From the NCBI RefSeq assembly GCF_011386835.1, contig NC_088795.1:13683441-13747440 (forward strand): 64,000 nt of DNA, written 5' to 3'. The first letter of the stretch is position 1; each line of letters starts with the position of its first letter. Under the pieces are notes generated by a model that saw only the letters and a program-made list of their open reading frames with translations, was not told the DNA's origin and did not search any database. This document shows, piece after piece, positions 33,046-44,419 of this stretch. The position numbers and the translations under genes were made by a program. Source of the DNA: Chrysemys picta bellii (Eukaryota; Chordata; Testudines; Emydidae).

Positions 33046-33436
33046 TTAATAGCTCATCCTCCTCCTTCTCCTTCTCCTCCTCCCTCTCCTGCTGCTCCTC
33101 CTACTGCTTCTCCTCCTCGATCGAGCTCTGCGACCTAGAGATAAGTATAACTGGCTGTTACTTCCTGTGTCCAGTTCTTGTTAAAGAGATGCAATATCAT
33201 TTTTTTTCTGATTTGTCTTAGAAATAAATTATATATTACAATAATGTCGTGAATTTATGAATATATAAATGAAATATATTTATACAGGAGACATTTTTAT
33301 TATTAACGCCTTTACCTCTCCTCCTTCTACCATATCTCTTCCTTCTACTCCTTCTATATCCCCCTCCACGACCTCCCCTGGGTCGCCTCCAACGACAATT
33401 CCTGCTTTTGCTCCTGCTGCGTTTGTATCTTGCCAT
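33046..33436 (-). CDS. PRM-A: protamine 1-like gene, two exons, 69 aa
   Basis: A sperm nuclear basic protein that would replace histones and condense DNA in late spermatids. Exon 1 (33316-33436) starts MARYKRSRSKSRNCRWRRPR, then a Gly/Arg stretch GGRGGGYRR and RKRYGRRRR. The donor is AGAG|GTAAAGG at 33315. Exon 2 (33046-33134) follows ttatctctag and encodes RRARSRRRSSRRSSRRG, then eight Arg and MSY before TAA. The intron is 181 bp, phase 1 (G|GT). Arg is 36 of 69 residues, with one Cys (position 14). The Ser-Arg pairs in the N-terminus and centre are typical phosphorylation sites in this family. The MARYxRSRxxSR start and Tyr end recall bird protamine (galline). The start ATG is the only one fitting the family. 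A TATA-like tctttattt lies about 125 bp upstream and AATAAA 171 nt downstream. No damage was seen. Confidence 0.9.
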
Positions 33437-33560
33437 TGCTTGTTACGGTTTTGGCTTGCAAGCTCTTGGCGGCTGGAGCAGCACCTCTGATTTGCGGCAA
33501 CCAACCTGTCTTTGCTGGTATGTTTCTGAGCTTGTGAGCTGAACTGACAGCACTGGCTGC

Positions 33561-33568
33561 AAATAAAG
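33561..33568 (-). promoter_or_regulatory. TATA-like box of PRM-A
   Basis: On the minus strand cctctttatttgcagccag lies about 125 bp upstream of the PRM-A ATG, at the position of TTTAAA in PRM-B and PRM-F. A half CRE-like atgtcacacatag lies just upstream. The leader aligns with PRM-E. Confidence 0.5.
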
Positions 33569-33619
33569 AGGCTGCTATGTGTGACATAGGATAGCATCAT
33601 GTGTTCACCTGTGATGAGG

Positions 33620-34339
33620 TACAGTGGGGTTTGCCTTATATGGCTATTAATTTTACTGTATGTCACAATGTCTATAAAAGGTAAAAACTAAAGGCTTTGA
33701 TAACTATGCCAAGTGAAATGATGACAGGATGTTAGCACAGAAGTTTTATAGTTTTGAACCAGGGTGTTAAGTTTCTAAATGTGTATATAAGAAGTATATG
33801 TTTTGTACAGCACAATGGGGCCCTCACATTTGGTTGGGGTTTCTGGGTGCTGCTGAAATACGCATAAAAATAGATCAGTGTGGGATTCAGGTCAAATAAA
33901 CTATATTGGGGATTTGCTTATCTTCTAAAAATGTGTGGAGGGAATAGAAGATGATATGCAAGAATGCCTTCCTTTTTTTTTTTTTTTTACCTTATACACA
34001 GGCTGTTTTGAGTTTCACAACATACTCCAAGACCAAATAAATTGTTACAAACTATGCTGAATATTTTGTTCATTTTTATATAGTCCTCTTCTGTGTACCA
34101 CAGCTAACAGTAAGGGAAGGAAATGCTGGCTGAGCCCAGATATGTTCTGCCTTACCAGACAACCTGCCCAGATTGGGGGCAGACAGATTCGGAGGCATTT
34201 AACATTCTAAGCAGTGCTCTTCTGTTCTTCTGCTTGTTTGTTCCTATGGCAAAAATTCTAACATTCATGCATGAGTTTGGAAAGCACTTTGTGCTGTGTA
34301 CATTAAGAGCAAAGTATTAGATGATTGTAATTTATTTGT
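33620..34339. other. intergenic upstream of PRM-A
   Basis: No gene. A string gtacagcacaatggggccctc near 33806 is part of a widespread reptile interspersed repeat, and a T-run of 18 sits near 33973-33990. Confidence 0.45.
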
Positions 34340-34344
34340 CAGGC

Positions 34345-34960
34345 TGTGATGGGGTGTCTACCCCACACAGGACAGGAAGGGGTTAAGGTGGCCAGGTAGG
34401 CCTATTAACTCCACAGCCTGCACCTGGAGGAAGCAGGGCTTAAGTGCAAGCAGGCTCAGCTGGGAATGAAGAGGCAGGGCCTATAAACCCAGACAGCTGG
34501 CAACCATCCTGAAGTAGCAGTCACTCCCTGGGAAGGGGCGTGGGTTTAGAGCTGGTACTCTGGGGGCAGAAGAGTAGGGAGTAGTGAGGGCTGGGAGAGT
34601 AAAGCCCAGAACTGCTGGTTTGAGGGTCTGTGGACTGGAACCTGGAGTAGAGGGCAGGCCTGGGTTCCCCTACCTGCTGTTGAAGGAGGGGCACCTGTGG
34701 CAGTCAATGGGAAGACTGCCCAGGACTGCTGACAGAAAGACTTTGATATACCCTGGAAGTGGGGAACACTGAGTGACCTGTCTCGAGGGCTGAGTCATGA
34801 AAAGGGCGCTGCGGTTCCTGGAGTCAGAGGTGCTGTAGATCAGAAAGAGCAATGGAGTGTCAGCATGCAACTGTGGGAAGGGCCGTTGACCTGATGAGTT
34901 AATCTCGAGAGTGGCCAGGAGAAGGTGCCAGACCAGTGGTGAGTAGAGCACTCCATCACA
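34345..34960 (+). mobile_element. solo LTR with 5-bp target duplication CAGGC
   Basis: Starts TGTGATGGGGTGTC and ends GCACTCCATCACA, 616 bp, with inverted TGTGATGG/CCATCACA ends. Exact direct repeats CAGGC lie at 34340-34344 and 34961-34965. A TATA-like gcctataaaccc is near 34470. There are no internal genes. It lies about 0.7 kb upstream of the PRM-A promoter. Confidence 0.85.
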
Positions 34961-34965
34961 CAGGC

Positions 34966-35637
34966 CTATATACACAGATTAGCTTAATGCAGGTCTTATT
35001 TCAGTGTGTGTGCACTGTTTTGTTACCTTGCGCTTCATCATTCAGGGCAAAATATTTATTCTGAAAAATGAAGATGGGCAGTAGCAATGAAGGCGCCTTG
35101 TGCAAATAAAATTATGACAAGACTGATTGTGATGTCATAGGCAGGTTTAACCAGTAATCCTCCGGTGACTGAAGCATTACACCAGTTTTGTCTACTGTTA
35201 TAAAACTATTGTGAGATCATGATCAGGCTCCATGTAGTCCCTAGGAAAGAGGTGGTATTTTCCAGAGACTATAGCAGGAAATGGGGGGGCAATAGCAAGA
35301 GTTATTCTTCGTATTGTGAATTAACAAACTTCTTTCTGTCCAAGAGATGAGCTGTGACTCAGCGCAATTTGGGATCCTTCATGGTAGCTAAAAGCAGAGA
35401 CTTTGAGCATGACAACTCCAATGTAAAATAATAAGGACCTTTAGTTTTGGCCTTGCAAATAGTGCGAAATACAGAGTGAACTTACGGCTTTTGATTGTGT
35501 TTCAAGGAAGTTTATTTTCAGGACTAAATTAGTAAAGCTAAACAAGTCTTAGCAAATCTAGAAGGAGTGTAGTTTAGTGTCATTTATACCACCTTCCATT
35601 ACCACCTCCTCAACATGGATAATACACTATCATGGTC
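34966..35637. other. intergenic, nothing recognised
   Basis: No coding or repeat feature recognised. A minus-strand AATAAA occurs near 35515 without an associated ORF that I can support. Confidence 0.4.
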
Positions 35638-35645
35638 CCCTCTAA

Positions 35646-35771
35646 CCAGGTGATCAGATGTCCTGATTTTATAGGGACAGTCCTGATATTTGGGGCTTTT
35701 TTTATATATAGTCTCCAATTATCACCCACCCCCCTCTCCCGATCTTTCACACTTGCTATCTGGTCACCCTA
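35646..35771. mobile_element. short hAT MITE with 8-bp duplication CCCTCTAA
   Basis: The left end CCAGGTGATCAGATG and right end CTGGTCACCCTA are inverted repeats. CCCTCTAA occurs at 35638-35645 and 35772-35779. Same TIR family as 9687-9901. Interior: gacagtcctgatatttgggg, non-coding. Confidence 0.85.
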
Positions 35772-36041
35772 CCCTCTAATCTCCTTTAGATTTACTTAAA
35801 CACTTCTAGACTTTGACTCATATATGCTTATCAATGTATATCTTAGAGTCCCTCTCACATGTCAACCCTGAATTTCACTCTGTGAGTGATATGAAGCTTA
35901 AGGGAGTGTAAACTGGTGTAAACTCACGCACTGAGGCGCCAGATGAGAGGAGTATATAAAAAAGAAAGTAACAGGAGAATGTGTAAGCTACAGTAGACCA
36001 CCCTTTAAGAACTGCTCTCAGGAAGCTGTTTCTAGTGTACT

Positions 36042-36236
36042 TTATTGAACCTGTAGACTTTTATAAAGAGTACTGTAGACCTCATTTTTATGACAGTAAA
36101 TGGTGGTTTTTCTGTATATTATCTGGTCTATGCAGAGAACTCTTGTAACACCACCTTCTAATGGCAACTTGGGCATCGTGTCAGTGCATTTCTTCATGGC
36201 ACGTTTCCAAAGCAGGTCCATTCCTGGCAGAGCCAC
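36042..36236 (-). CDS. unrecognised 64-codon ORF ending on a poly(A) signal
   Basis: I do not recognise this ORF. On the minus strand it starts MALPGMDLLWKRAMKKC and ends YKSLQVQ. Its TAA stop lies inside AATAAA (ttcaataaagtac). A splice-acceptor-like string, gtggctctgccag, overlaps its start, so it might be a terminal exon. There is no homology to the protamine copies and no clear domain. A chance ORF is more likely. Confidence 0.15.
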   Translation of the reverse strand: MALPGMDLLWKRAMKKCTDTMPKLPLEGGVTRVLCIDQIIYRKTTIYCHKNEVYSTLYKSLQVQ

Positions 36237-36239
36237 TAG

Positions 36240-37620
36240 TCTACATTAACCAGAGAAGCAAAAAGAGGGCCCATTCTCTCACCAGTAACTCCCTTTGAAC
36301 TCGATATATGATCCTCATTTTGCTCCACCTCCTGGCCTTGAGAGAGATTCGGTGGGATTACCAGTATCCAGGGAAGAATGAGGCCCAAGATATTGGAATC
36401 ACAACCTCAGCACTTCAAGGGTCCCCTTATTTCAAATTCAAACAAGCCAGCTAATGTTACACTAGTGTGTAACTTTGTGTCTCCCTATAAATGTTTCGGG
36501 CTGCAACAGAAGGGAGAGCATTGAACAGACTTAGAGAGGAGGTGTCCGAAAAAGTTGCTGTTCTTGTTATGCATAGTTACAAATGTTGTTCAAGGCCTTT
36601 TGAAATCCATTTAAATTAAGACCTTTAACTTTATATTAGTCTTAGCAATTGCATTGCATGTTGATTATAGTCTTCTTTTTAATCATGCTCTAGCTTTGGA
36701 AATATCAAAAATCAGTGCAAATTAGTTTTAAAATAAAAAGTGATTATGGTTCTCATGCTGCATATTTTTCCAGCCCAATATCCCTAGCACTGGCTGTCTT
36801 ACAAACTCCTGAGTCGCTAATAGAAATGTTGACAGATTTCTAATTACAGTATGGCCATCAGGCACTCTTAAAATACCATTATTAATAGATGTGTGATTCA
36901 GCACCTATTTGGACATTTAAGAGAGAACAAATCTGTTTACTCCTTCTACCCTTCAGCGTAGTCACCAGCATTAGATGTATCCTGTTGCTTCGAAACATGC
37001 TTCTGAAAGCTGAAATTATTGGAAACACTGGCTTCCACCTATTTTACAGCCTTTCAGCAAAGACAATGGACAAACTTGGACTAAATGTGTAGGGGGTGAG
37101 GAAAATAATTATGGGCCATCTTTAGCCCCACTTAGTTTTAAAAAAAAATGAGAACCTTATCAGCACAGAGTCCAGTTAAATGATTCTTCATTGCTTATTT
37201 CCAAAAGAACAAAAGCCACCAAGAGCCTGTAAGGAGAGGCAAAAAGCGAGCAGTGCGCTGGAAATGTTTGCTTTTCTCTTTCAGTTTCATGTAGAAGAAA
37301 CTTCAGTTTTCTCTTGTTGGAAAACCCCAATAGGCTTTCAGCAAGTTGTCACAAGGCAGAGCTCAAGGAACATGATTGGGTGGTTGGAAGGGCCATGCCA
37401 CCACCATGCTACTAGCAGGAGTTATAAAGAGGAAACCTCGTGGATGACATATCAGCAAGGATAACAATTTCATATCATGCCACGGATAACAGTTAGCAAA
37501 TAGCAGCTACCCTGAGCCGTGTAGAGATTGCCAAACCTGCTGAGACAACTTAATGGATTTTGTCGACTGTATGAACAAAGGTGTGGGGGGCAGGAGGAGA
37601 GGAGTAGGGGAGGGACAGAC
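36240..37620. other. intergenic, nothing recognised
   Basis: ORFs of 67-94 codons carry no motif. No repeat boundary could be fixed. Confidence 0.4.
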
Positions 37621-37625
37621 TAGAT

Positions 37626-38205
37626 CGGGGTGGGCAAACTGCAGGCTGCATCCGGCCCTTCAGACGTTTTAATCCGGCCCTCAAGCTCCAGCCAGGGAGT
37701 GGAATCAGGGGCTTGTCCCGCTCTGTGCATGCCGTGGCTCCTGGAAGCAGCAGCTCCTATGTGCAGAGGCAGCCAAGGGGCTCCGCACGCAACCCCCCCC
37801 CCACCCCAAGTGCCACCCCCGTGGCTCCTGTTGGCCAGGAACCATGGCCAATGGGAGCTGCGGGGCAGCGCCTGCGGATGGGGCAGGGCACTGAGCCGCC
37901 TAGCCATGCCTCCACGTAGGAGCTGAAGGGGGGAGATGCTGCTGCTTCTGGGAGTTCTTTGAGGTAAGCACCACCCGGAGCCTGCACCCCTGACCCCCTT
38001 CTGCACCCCAACCTCCTGCCCCAGCCCTGATCCCTCTCCTGCCCTCGGTCCCAGCTCGGAGCACCCTCCTGCACCTCCAACCCCTCATCCCCAGCCCCAT
38101 CCCAGAGCCCTCACACACAGCCCCGCACCCCAACCCCCAATTTTGTGAGCATTCATGGCCTGCCATACAATTTCCATACCCAGATGTGGCCCTTGGGCCA
38201 AAAAG
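37626..38205. mobile_element. hAT/Charlie-like non-autonomous element
   Basis: Begins ggggtgggcaaactgcaggctg and ends near cagatgtggcccttgggccaaaaagt, the pattern of a common amniote hAT element with the words 'catccggccc' and 'ggccctcaa'. The right terminus is followed by a fresh caggggtgggcaaacc (38208-38224) in direct orientation, so the true right end is replaced or a second copy begins there. The long ORFs here (up to 164 codons) are Pro/Gly-rich artefacts. Confidence 0.65.
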
Positions 38206-38229
38206 TCCAGGGGTGGGCAAACCAGATCC

Positions 38230-41200
38230 TAGACTTGGATGGGAACAGTGAAAATGACCAGGGACGGGGGAGAGTAGCAATGGAGACCGAATACAACATG
38301 GGACTGACTGGTTGGGAGGAAGAGAAGTGAGAAGACAAAAAAAGTGGCTACGTTTGGATGAGCATGCCAACATTCTGGGGCTTATGCCAACCAAACGTTT
38401 TCACTCAGGAGAGAGAACAATACAAAAAAATACATGCCCACAATGTACGGGGGGGGGGAAATCATTTAAAGCATGGCTGGACCAGCCTAAATCTGAGCTA
38501 ATGTCATGAGGGAAGCAGCAAATATCTTTGAGAACAGGACAGGATGGGGAAACAATTCAAAGCAGCTAGAGACAATTGCAATGAAAAAAGAAATAGGACC
38601 ATGGTATTAAAATGCAATTTTGAATGGTGGAAGTGAGACTGTAAATGGTTCTGCTTGTGTAAGATGAGCTATCGGTTTTGAGAAGCTCTCAGCAGCCAGA
38701 GAAATTATTTGTATTATGGATATCATTTTAATATCTTTGGAGTAACTGCATGCAGCAGTGATTTTAAAAAAACCTAAACCAAATGTACATTTAAATTTCT
38801 CATTGGATTGTCATTGCAGGAGGACATTTTTATTATATCATTTCCCTTGATAGCATCCTGGGAAAGAGAGGACAAAAGATTATTTAATTCAGTCGCTTCT
38901 ACCAGAGGACATCAAGCAATAGGCCACATTCAGAGTTAGTTTAGTTGGGAAGGAGCAGGTGTGGGAGGAGACAAGGTGTTATGGCAGGATATGGTGATAT
39001 TGATGATGCTGAAGGGTAAAATGTACCTGTGTAGGATTCAGAGATAAATAAGAAGGGGAAAGGGGTATAAAGTCTAGGAGGATGGTACAGCTGGGCTCTG
39101 GCTTAAGCAAAGAGGACATAGTAGCAGTGGGACAGAGATACAGCAATTCTGTGCTGTCCAAGTTGTATTTAATGGCTGATGTAAAATAAAGCTTCCTCGG
39201 GCTCAAATAATTGAAGGAGAGATCACCCCCAGGCAATCATCCATGTTCCATATGAGCTAGACTGTACCATGATCTAATGCAGCCACCCAGGAGAGTAGAG
39301 AGAGGAGTAACCCCCACCTATCCCCTACATGACTGTGTTGGACTTGCCTGGATCAGGGCTTCGGTTATGGATGGGAGAGCAGGGTTTGCACGAGCAACAA
39401 TCTCCCACTGAGCAAGCAAACAGATGGCTAGATGTGAGGGAAAAGTATGTATAGATTATAAGGCCAGAAGGACCATTGTCCAGCCAGAGAATTTCCCTGA
39501 GTTAATTCCTGTTTGAACTGCAGCATATCTTTTAGAAAAAAGATCATATCTTGGAGAAAAACATCCCATCTTGAGCCCGCTTGAGATGGACGATTGTGGG
39601 GGATCAGCATTTAGGTTTTGAGAACCCTAAGTTGTCAGTCTGGGAACTCATGGTTGTGTTTTCCTTCCTTTCTAGCTTACTTAGCATTGCATCAACCTTT
39701 CATTTCATATTCCTCCAATGTCTCCTGGGGCCTCTCACCAAAATCCCCTTGCCCAGCCAGTCCCAGACCAACACCAACACCACCACTGAGGTTCTCCCCC
39801 TCCCCCCAAGCCAGAGGGAGGCCTTTGATAATGAACTTTTCCATTAGAGTTGGTCAAAAAACATAAGAATTTTGAGCAAAAAAATTCTCATCTACTTGGT
39901 TTTTTAAGCAGCTACAGATCTGTAGAGCTAGACTCAATTTCTCAAATGCTTCTTGACAATTTTGAAAAGCATTAAAATAAACGGGAGTGGGGAGTGAGAA
40001 GGGTGTTGGCATATGCCTAACCTTTGAGCTAAAGTGTGAAGGGTTTATGTCCCCCCACCCCACCCCCCCAACTAGCTCTACATATAGTGTATTGAGTTGT
40101 GGCTCTGTTTTACAGCTCTTGTGTGTTAAGGTTCTGTATTCTAAGACACAAAGTAGTATTACGTTGCAACCTTCCAGCAAGAGTATTTTGTTTTTATCTA
40201 ACTTCTCTGTGTATGGTGTGAATATAATACTAACTCAATTGGATCACCTTTGCTTCAGAACTGATTTGCACATCCCTCCAGCAGTAAATTCGTCAATATG
40301 TAACCCACTATGAAGTTCAAGTTATTCTTTGTAATAGTTCTAATTTAAAGATAATACATGGCTTTCTCCAGCTGCCTACTACATTCTGTTAGTTTTGTTT
40401 AGCTGAATTTAATAATTCATTATACCATAAAAACTGTTGCTAGTATTTTCAATTAATCTAAGGGAGTTAGGAATCCAATTTCCACTGAATTTCAATAGAA
40501 TTTAGGCATCCAATTCCCTTCAAGTTCCTTTGACTCTCCCTATAATAACTAATAAGCTTTCCTTACTTTTTATAGGAACTACATACAAAATAATCTTGGG
40601 GCACTAAACAGGCATAGACTAAGACACAACCTTACCCAAAAGAGTTTAGAACTAGATATTTGAAAGTACTCTGATCCCACACTTGGGTCTAAATTTTCAA
40701 AGTAGTCCATTCTCATTTAGGCCTAAAATTACAAATGTTTATTAATAAAATGTGATTATTACATGTCAGGCAGATTAATACCTTTAAATCTGAGCTCTGC
40801 ATTTTATAAAGACAGGCAAATTACAGAGTATTGAAAGCCAAGCAACAAAACTAAGCTAGAAAATAAGACAAATCAGGAAAGGTTGCAGTGAAAATCACAT
40901 ATTAAAAATCCTATAATTTTGAAAAATAAGAACCAGATTGCAATACCTTTACTTATTTTCAATGGAAACTTACTTCTCAAGCAGTTCTGTTGACTTCATT
41001 GGAACTTTTCATGTTGTAAGGTACTATTCATATAAATAAGTATGTCACAGGCTAGCCCTGTCCAAGTTATTCTTATTAATCAAAGAAGAGAGAATAAGAT
41101 TGAGCTGCAAGAGGGGAAAGATTGGTTTAAAAATTAGGAAACTACCACCACACAAAATAAAACCCTTATGTTTTTACACAGAATATCTGCTGCCACAATT

Positions 41201-42075
41201 AAATGAGACCATAGACCAGCAATATTTTTAGGCATTGTCATTTGTGTAAAACCACACCAGGCACCTATTTCCACCTAATATGAGAATGTCATCGGATCCT
41301 GGTAATCTCTAACACTTCATTGTATACTGTAGATTTTATTTAGAGCCAACTGAAGGGCTTTATATTTTATTCCAATTGTTTTCCTGTAGGCAAAGGAAAT
41401 CATACAATGATTTCATACCTTCTCCACCTCCCTGCAGAGTGTGTGTGTGTGAGAGAGAGAGAATAGAGTTGCTGAAAGGGGAAATTGTATATCCGAAAAG
41501 AATAAACATGAAAATATTTAATACCACTTTGGAGAAATCTTTTGAGTCAAATGTGCTCAGTACACATAGGAAATAAGGAGAATGTGTACAATAGGCTTAC
41601 AGTCTCATTAATTAGAATATACCAAAACAATGAGAATAATCCTAAAAGAGATACAAAATGGATTAAGCTAACTGGATTCCTGATCCATCAAAATCTTGCC
41701 TCCTTGACCTAATGTACCCTATTCCCCAACTATATCTCCCTTGCTAGCCCTCTAGCCCAAATACATATCTGCTACCTGAACCCCACACCCTTCCTTCTTT
41801 AGTTCACAGCAGGTTGAATAATCTCAATCTGTGGCATAGTGAGTGTTCTCCAGGGTTCTAGATGAAATGAAAGTGCCACACACTCATCCATCTGACTCTC
41901 TCGCACATTCACTCCTGCCCCACCAACTCCACATTCACCCTGTGCCCTGGAATGTCATCATCTTCTCCTCAGGACAGGAGGGGTGGCCAGTGGGAAAACA
42001 TTCTTTCCTTCACAGAACAGGGCAGGGGACAACAAAGGGATTGCTAACCTCCTCACATGCTGGTTTTCATATTCA
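38230..42075. other. intergenic, few repeats
   Basis: A short diverged CR1-like 3' end in reverse orientation is at about 39452-39500 (tagattataaggccagaaggaccatt). A short (gt)n/(ga)n run is at 41438-41462. No gene was recognised among ORFs of 60-108 codons. Confidence 0.4.
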
Positions 42076-42079
42076 CTTA

Positions 42080-42400
42080 TAGTTTTTAAGGCCAGAATGA
42101 ACCATTAGGTCATCTAGTCTGACCTCCTGTCTAACACAGGCCACTGCATTTCACCAGGTTCCCCTTTTATCAAGCCCAATCACTTGTGTTTGACTAATCC
42201 ATATCTCCCAGAAAGGCAGGCAGGCTTTTTCAGAAGACAGCAAGGAATTGAGAATTCACCCACTTCCCTTGGTGGATTGTTCCAATGGTGAATCACCATT
42301 GTTAAAAACGCATGCCTTGTTTCTAATTTGAATTTGTCTGGCTTTAATTTCTAGCCATTAATTTTTTGTTATGCCTATTTTCCCAGTTCTAGCTGTAACA
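42080..42400 (-). mobile_element. CR1-type LINE 3' fragment
   Basis: Reverse-oriented CR1 tail: tttttaaggccagaatgaaccattaggtcatctagtctgacctcctg, followed by text typical of the 3' region (gtggattgttccaatggtg). No coding frame remains. Confidence 0.75.
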
Positions 42401-42409
42401 TTGCAAGTA

Positions 42410-42600
42410 ATAATAATACCCACCTTTTGTATAGCACTTTACCGCCATAGATCACAAAGGAAAGTCAGTATCCTTATCCCCATTTTATAGATGGGGAAGC
42501 AGATCTGAGGCACGGGGAAATGAAGTGACTTGCCCAAGGTCACCAGCAGGCCAGCGGCAGAGCCAGCAGTAAAACTGAGCTTTCCTGTGTGTCAGGCCAT
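42410..42600 (-). repeat. MIR / CORE-SINE
   Basis: Contains ccccattttatagatgggga, ctgaggcacggggaaatgaag and acttgcccaaggtcac, the classic MIR core words. Confidence 0.8.
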
Positions 42601-42609
42601 GAATATCTA

Positions 42610-44305
42610 ACTCTCCATCTTAGCGTTTTACATTGCTGTCCATCACCATAGTATCTGAGTGCTTCCCAAATAAAATGGATAGCAAAGGTGAAATCTCTAG
42701 TGCTATTTATGAAATCTCTGCTCTTTTTGGGGTAAAAGCTCTACTTGGGGTGGGGTATTTTTTGTTAGTTAGATTTGGGGGTGGTAAGTAAAAGGTGGGT
42801 AGGGGGCATCCATATACTCAACCAATTTCTAATAGTGAATAATGCTCACAATGTATCTCATTCAAAACTGGCTAGGAAAAGCTAATGGAGCAGATGATGA
42901 TGTTTTCTACAATAGATGTAGGGCCAGATCCCGCAGCAGATGCAAGATTGAGACATTTTTATCATTAAGATTTTACAGCATGGCACCAGAGAGAGGATCC
43001 TGCATAATACTCGAGAATTGAAAAATCCAACATAGGGAAACAACCATGAAATGGTGTTCCCTGGGTATGCTTGGGGAGTGACAGGGCAAAGGGCCTGGTT
43101 TAACAAGGCCAGGAAAATGGCCAGATATGAGGGCCTAGTGTACTGCATTTCACTTCCAGCCATATTTAAGGTTAAAAATGAAGGCCCATTCCCCAGTTTT
43201 GCCATGGCAACAGAAGCTGAGAAATGTACGGAGTCTTTCTGAGGGAGCTTCGCTGTACTATCTCAAGGTTGGCACCCTCTCTATTGTGGAGATTGATCTT
43301 TTCATTTAACCTTTAGAGGCATTGACTAGTCCTTACATGCCCTTCCATCCTCATTGATGTCCATATTCAAGATAGCAAAGTTCCGTCTTACTTGTCTAGA
43401 TTGTTGGAAACAATTTCTGAGGTTGTCTTTTTTTCTTTAAAACCCCTTCCTCCTACACTGATCATGTAAAATGCATGTGGGCGCAGGAAATGCATGTGGA
43501 AACAGCAGAGGTGTGATTACTATCCAGATCTACAATGATACTTATGTCCCCATCTGCTAGGAGCGACTATGAAGGTGCAACATTTACTGTGGGGGTTTTT
43601 TGTTTGTTTTTAACTATTTTTACCAACAAGTTAATAGGTTTTACAAAAGCCATTATTTGTTTTTTTTACCACTTTTTCACCCGAATTTTAGACCACTCAA
43701 GTACATGAAAACACAGATTACATTAAGAAAATCCAATACATTACATTAGGGAGATGAGTTATGTTGATAATAAATTTAAGTGTAAATGCAAGGTTGTCAG
43801 AGTAATCCAAGATACACAAGTGCATGAGTGTTTGTATTGTTCATGAAATAAACTACTGCATGAAGCTGCTTTTACTTTCAGTAGTCTTTCTTTTCTCTTG
43901 TTGCTTTTTGCCTGTCTTCCCATATTTACCCAGAAAACTATAAAGTTAATTTTTTTGCCCTGATTTTTTTTTCACCCATCTTTAAAAAATTTTTTGCAAT
44001 AAATGCTGATTAATCCCTGGAAAACTTTAAACAAAATAAAAGCTTAAAAATAAGGATTTAGATAATTTCATACTTCCCTCTGATTGCATCTTATGAAAGT
44101 GAGCACCTGTATAGAAATGATGTAGACAACCTATGCTGGTTCACGCAGCATGCTTTTGCTTAGAACAAACTACTACGTGAGACATGAGCTGGGAACTGCA
44201 TCTCTCCACACCACGACTTCTCAAGTCCTTCTTTCTCAGTGAATGCCCCAATCTGGACCTGTATAAATCACCTCCCCACCCTGTGGAATTCTTTATTTCC
44301 TTCCC
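42610..44305. other. intergenic, nothing recognised
   Basis: AT-rich in the second half. No gene or clear repeat boundary was seen. Confidence 0.4.
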
Positions 44306-44309
44306 CTAT

Positions 44310-44415
44310 CTCTCATAGAATATCAGGGTTGGAAGGGACCTCAGGAGGTCATCTAGTCCAACCTCCTGCTCAAAGCAGGACCAATCCCCAACTAAATCAT
44401 CCAAGCCAGGGCTTT
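44310..44415 (-). mobile_element. CR1 LINE 3' end
   Basis: tcatagaatatcagggttggaagggacctcaggaggtcatctagtccaacc is the standard reverse-oriented CR1 3' end. Heavily 5' truncated. Confidence 0.85.
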
Positions 44416-44419
44416 GTCA

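Noticed and set aside
33269..33490. Ser/Pro-rich plus-strand ORF over the protamine
   Set aside because: It is the antisense shadow of PRM-A exon 1; the Arg codons on the other strand produce Ser, Pro and Thr codons here.
37620..38394. ORFs of 98-164 codons
   Set aside because: They largely overlap a hAT/Charlie-like element, and the composition is Pro/Gly-rich without motifs.
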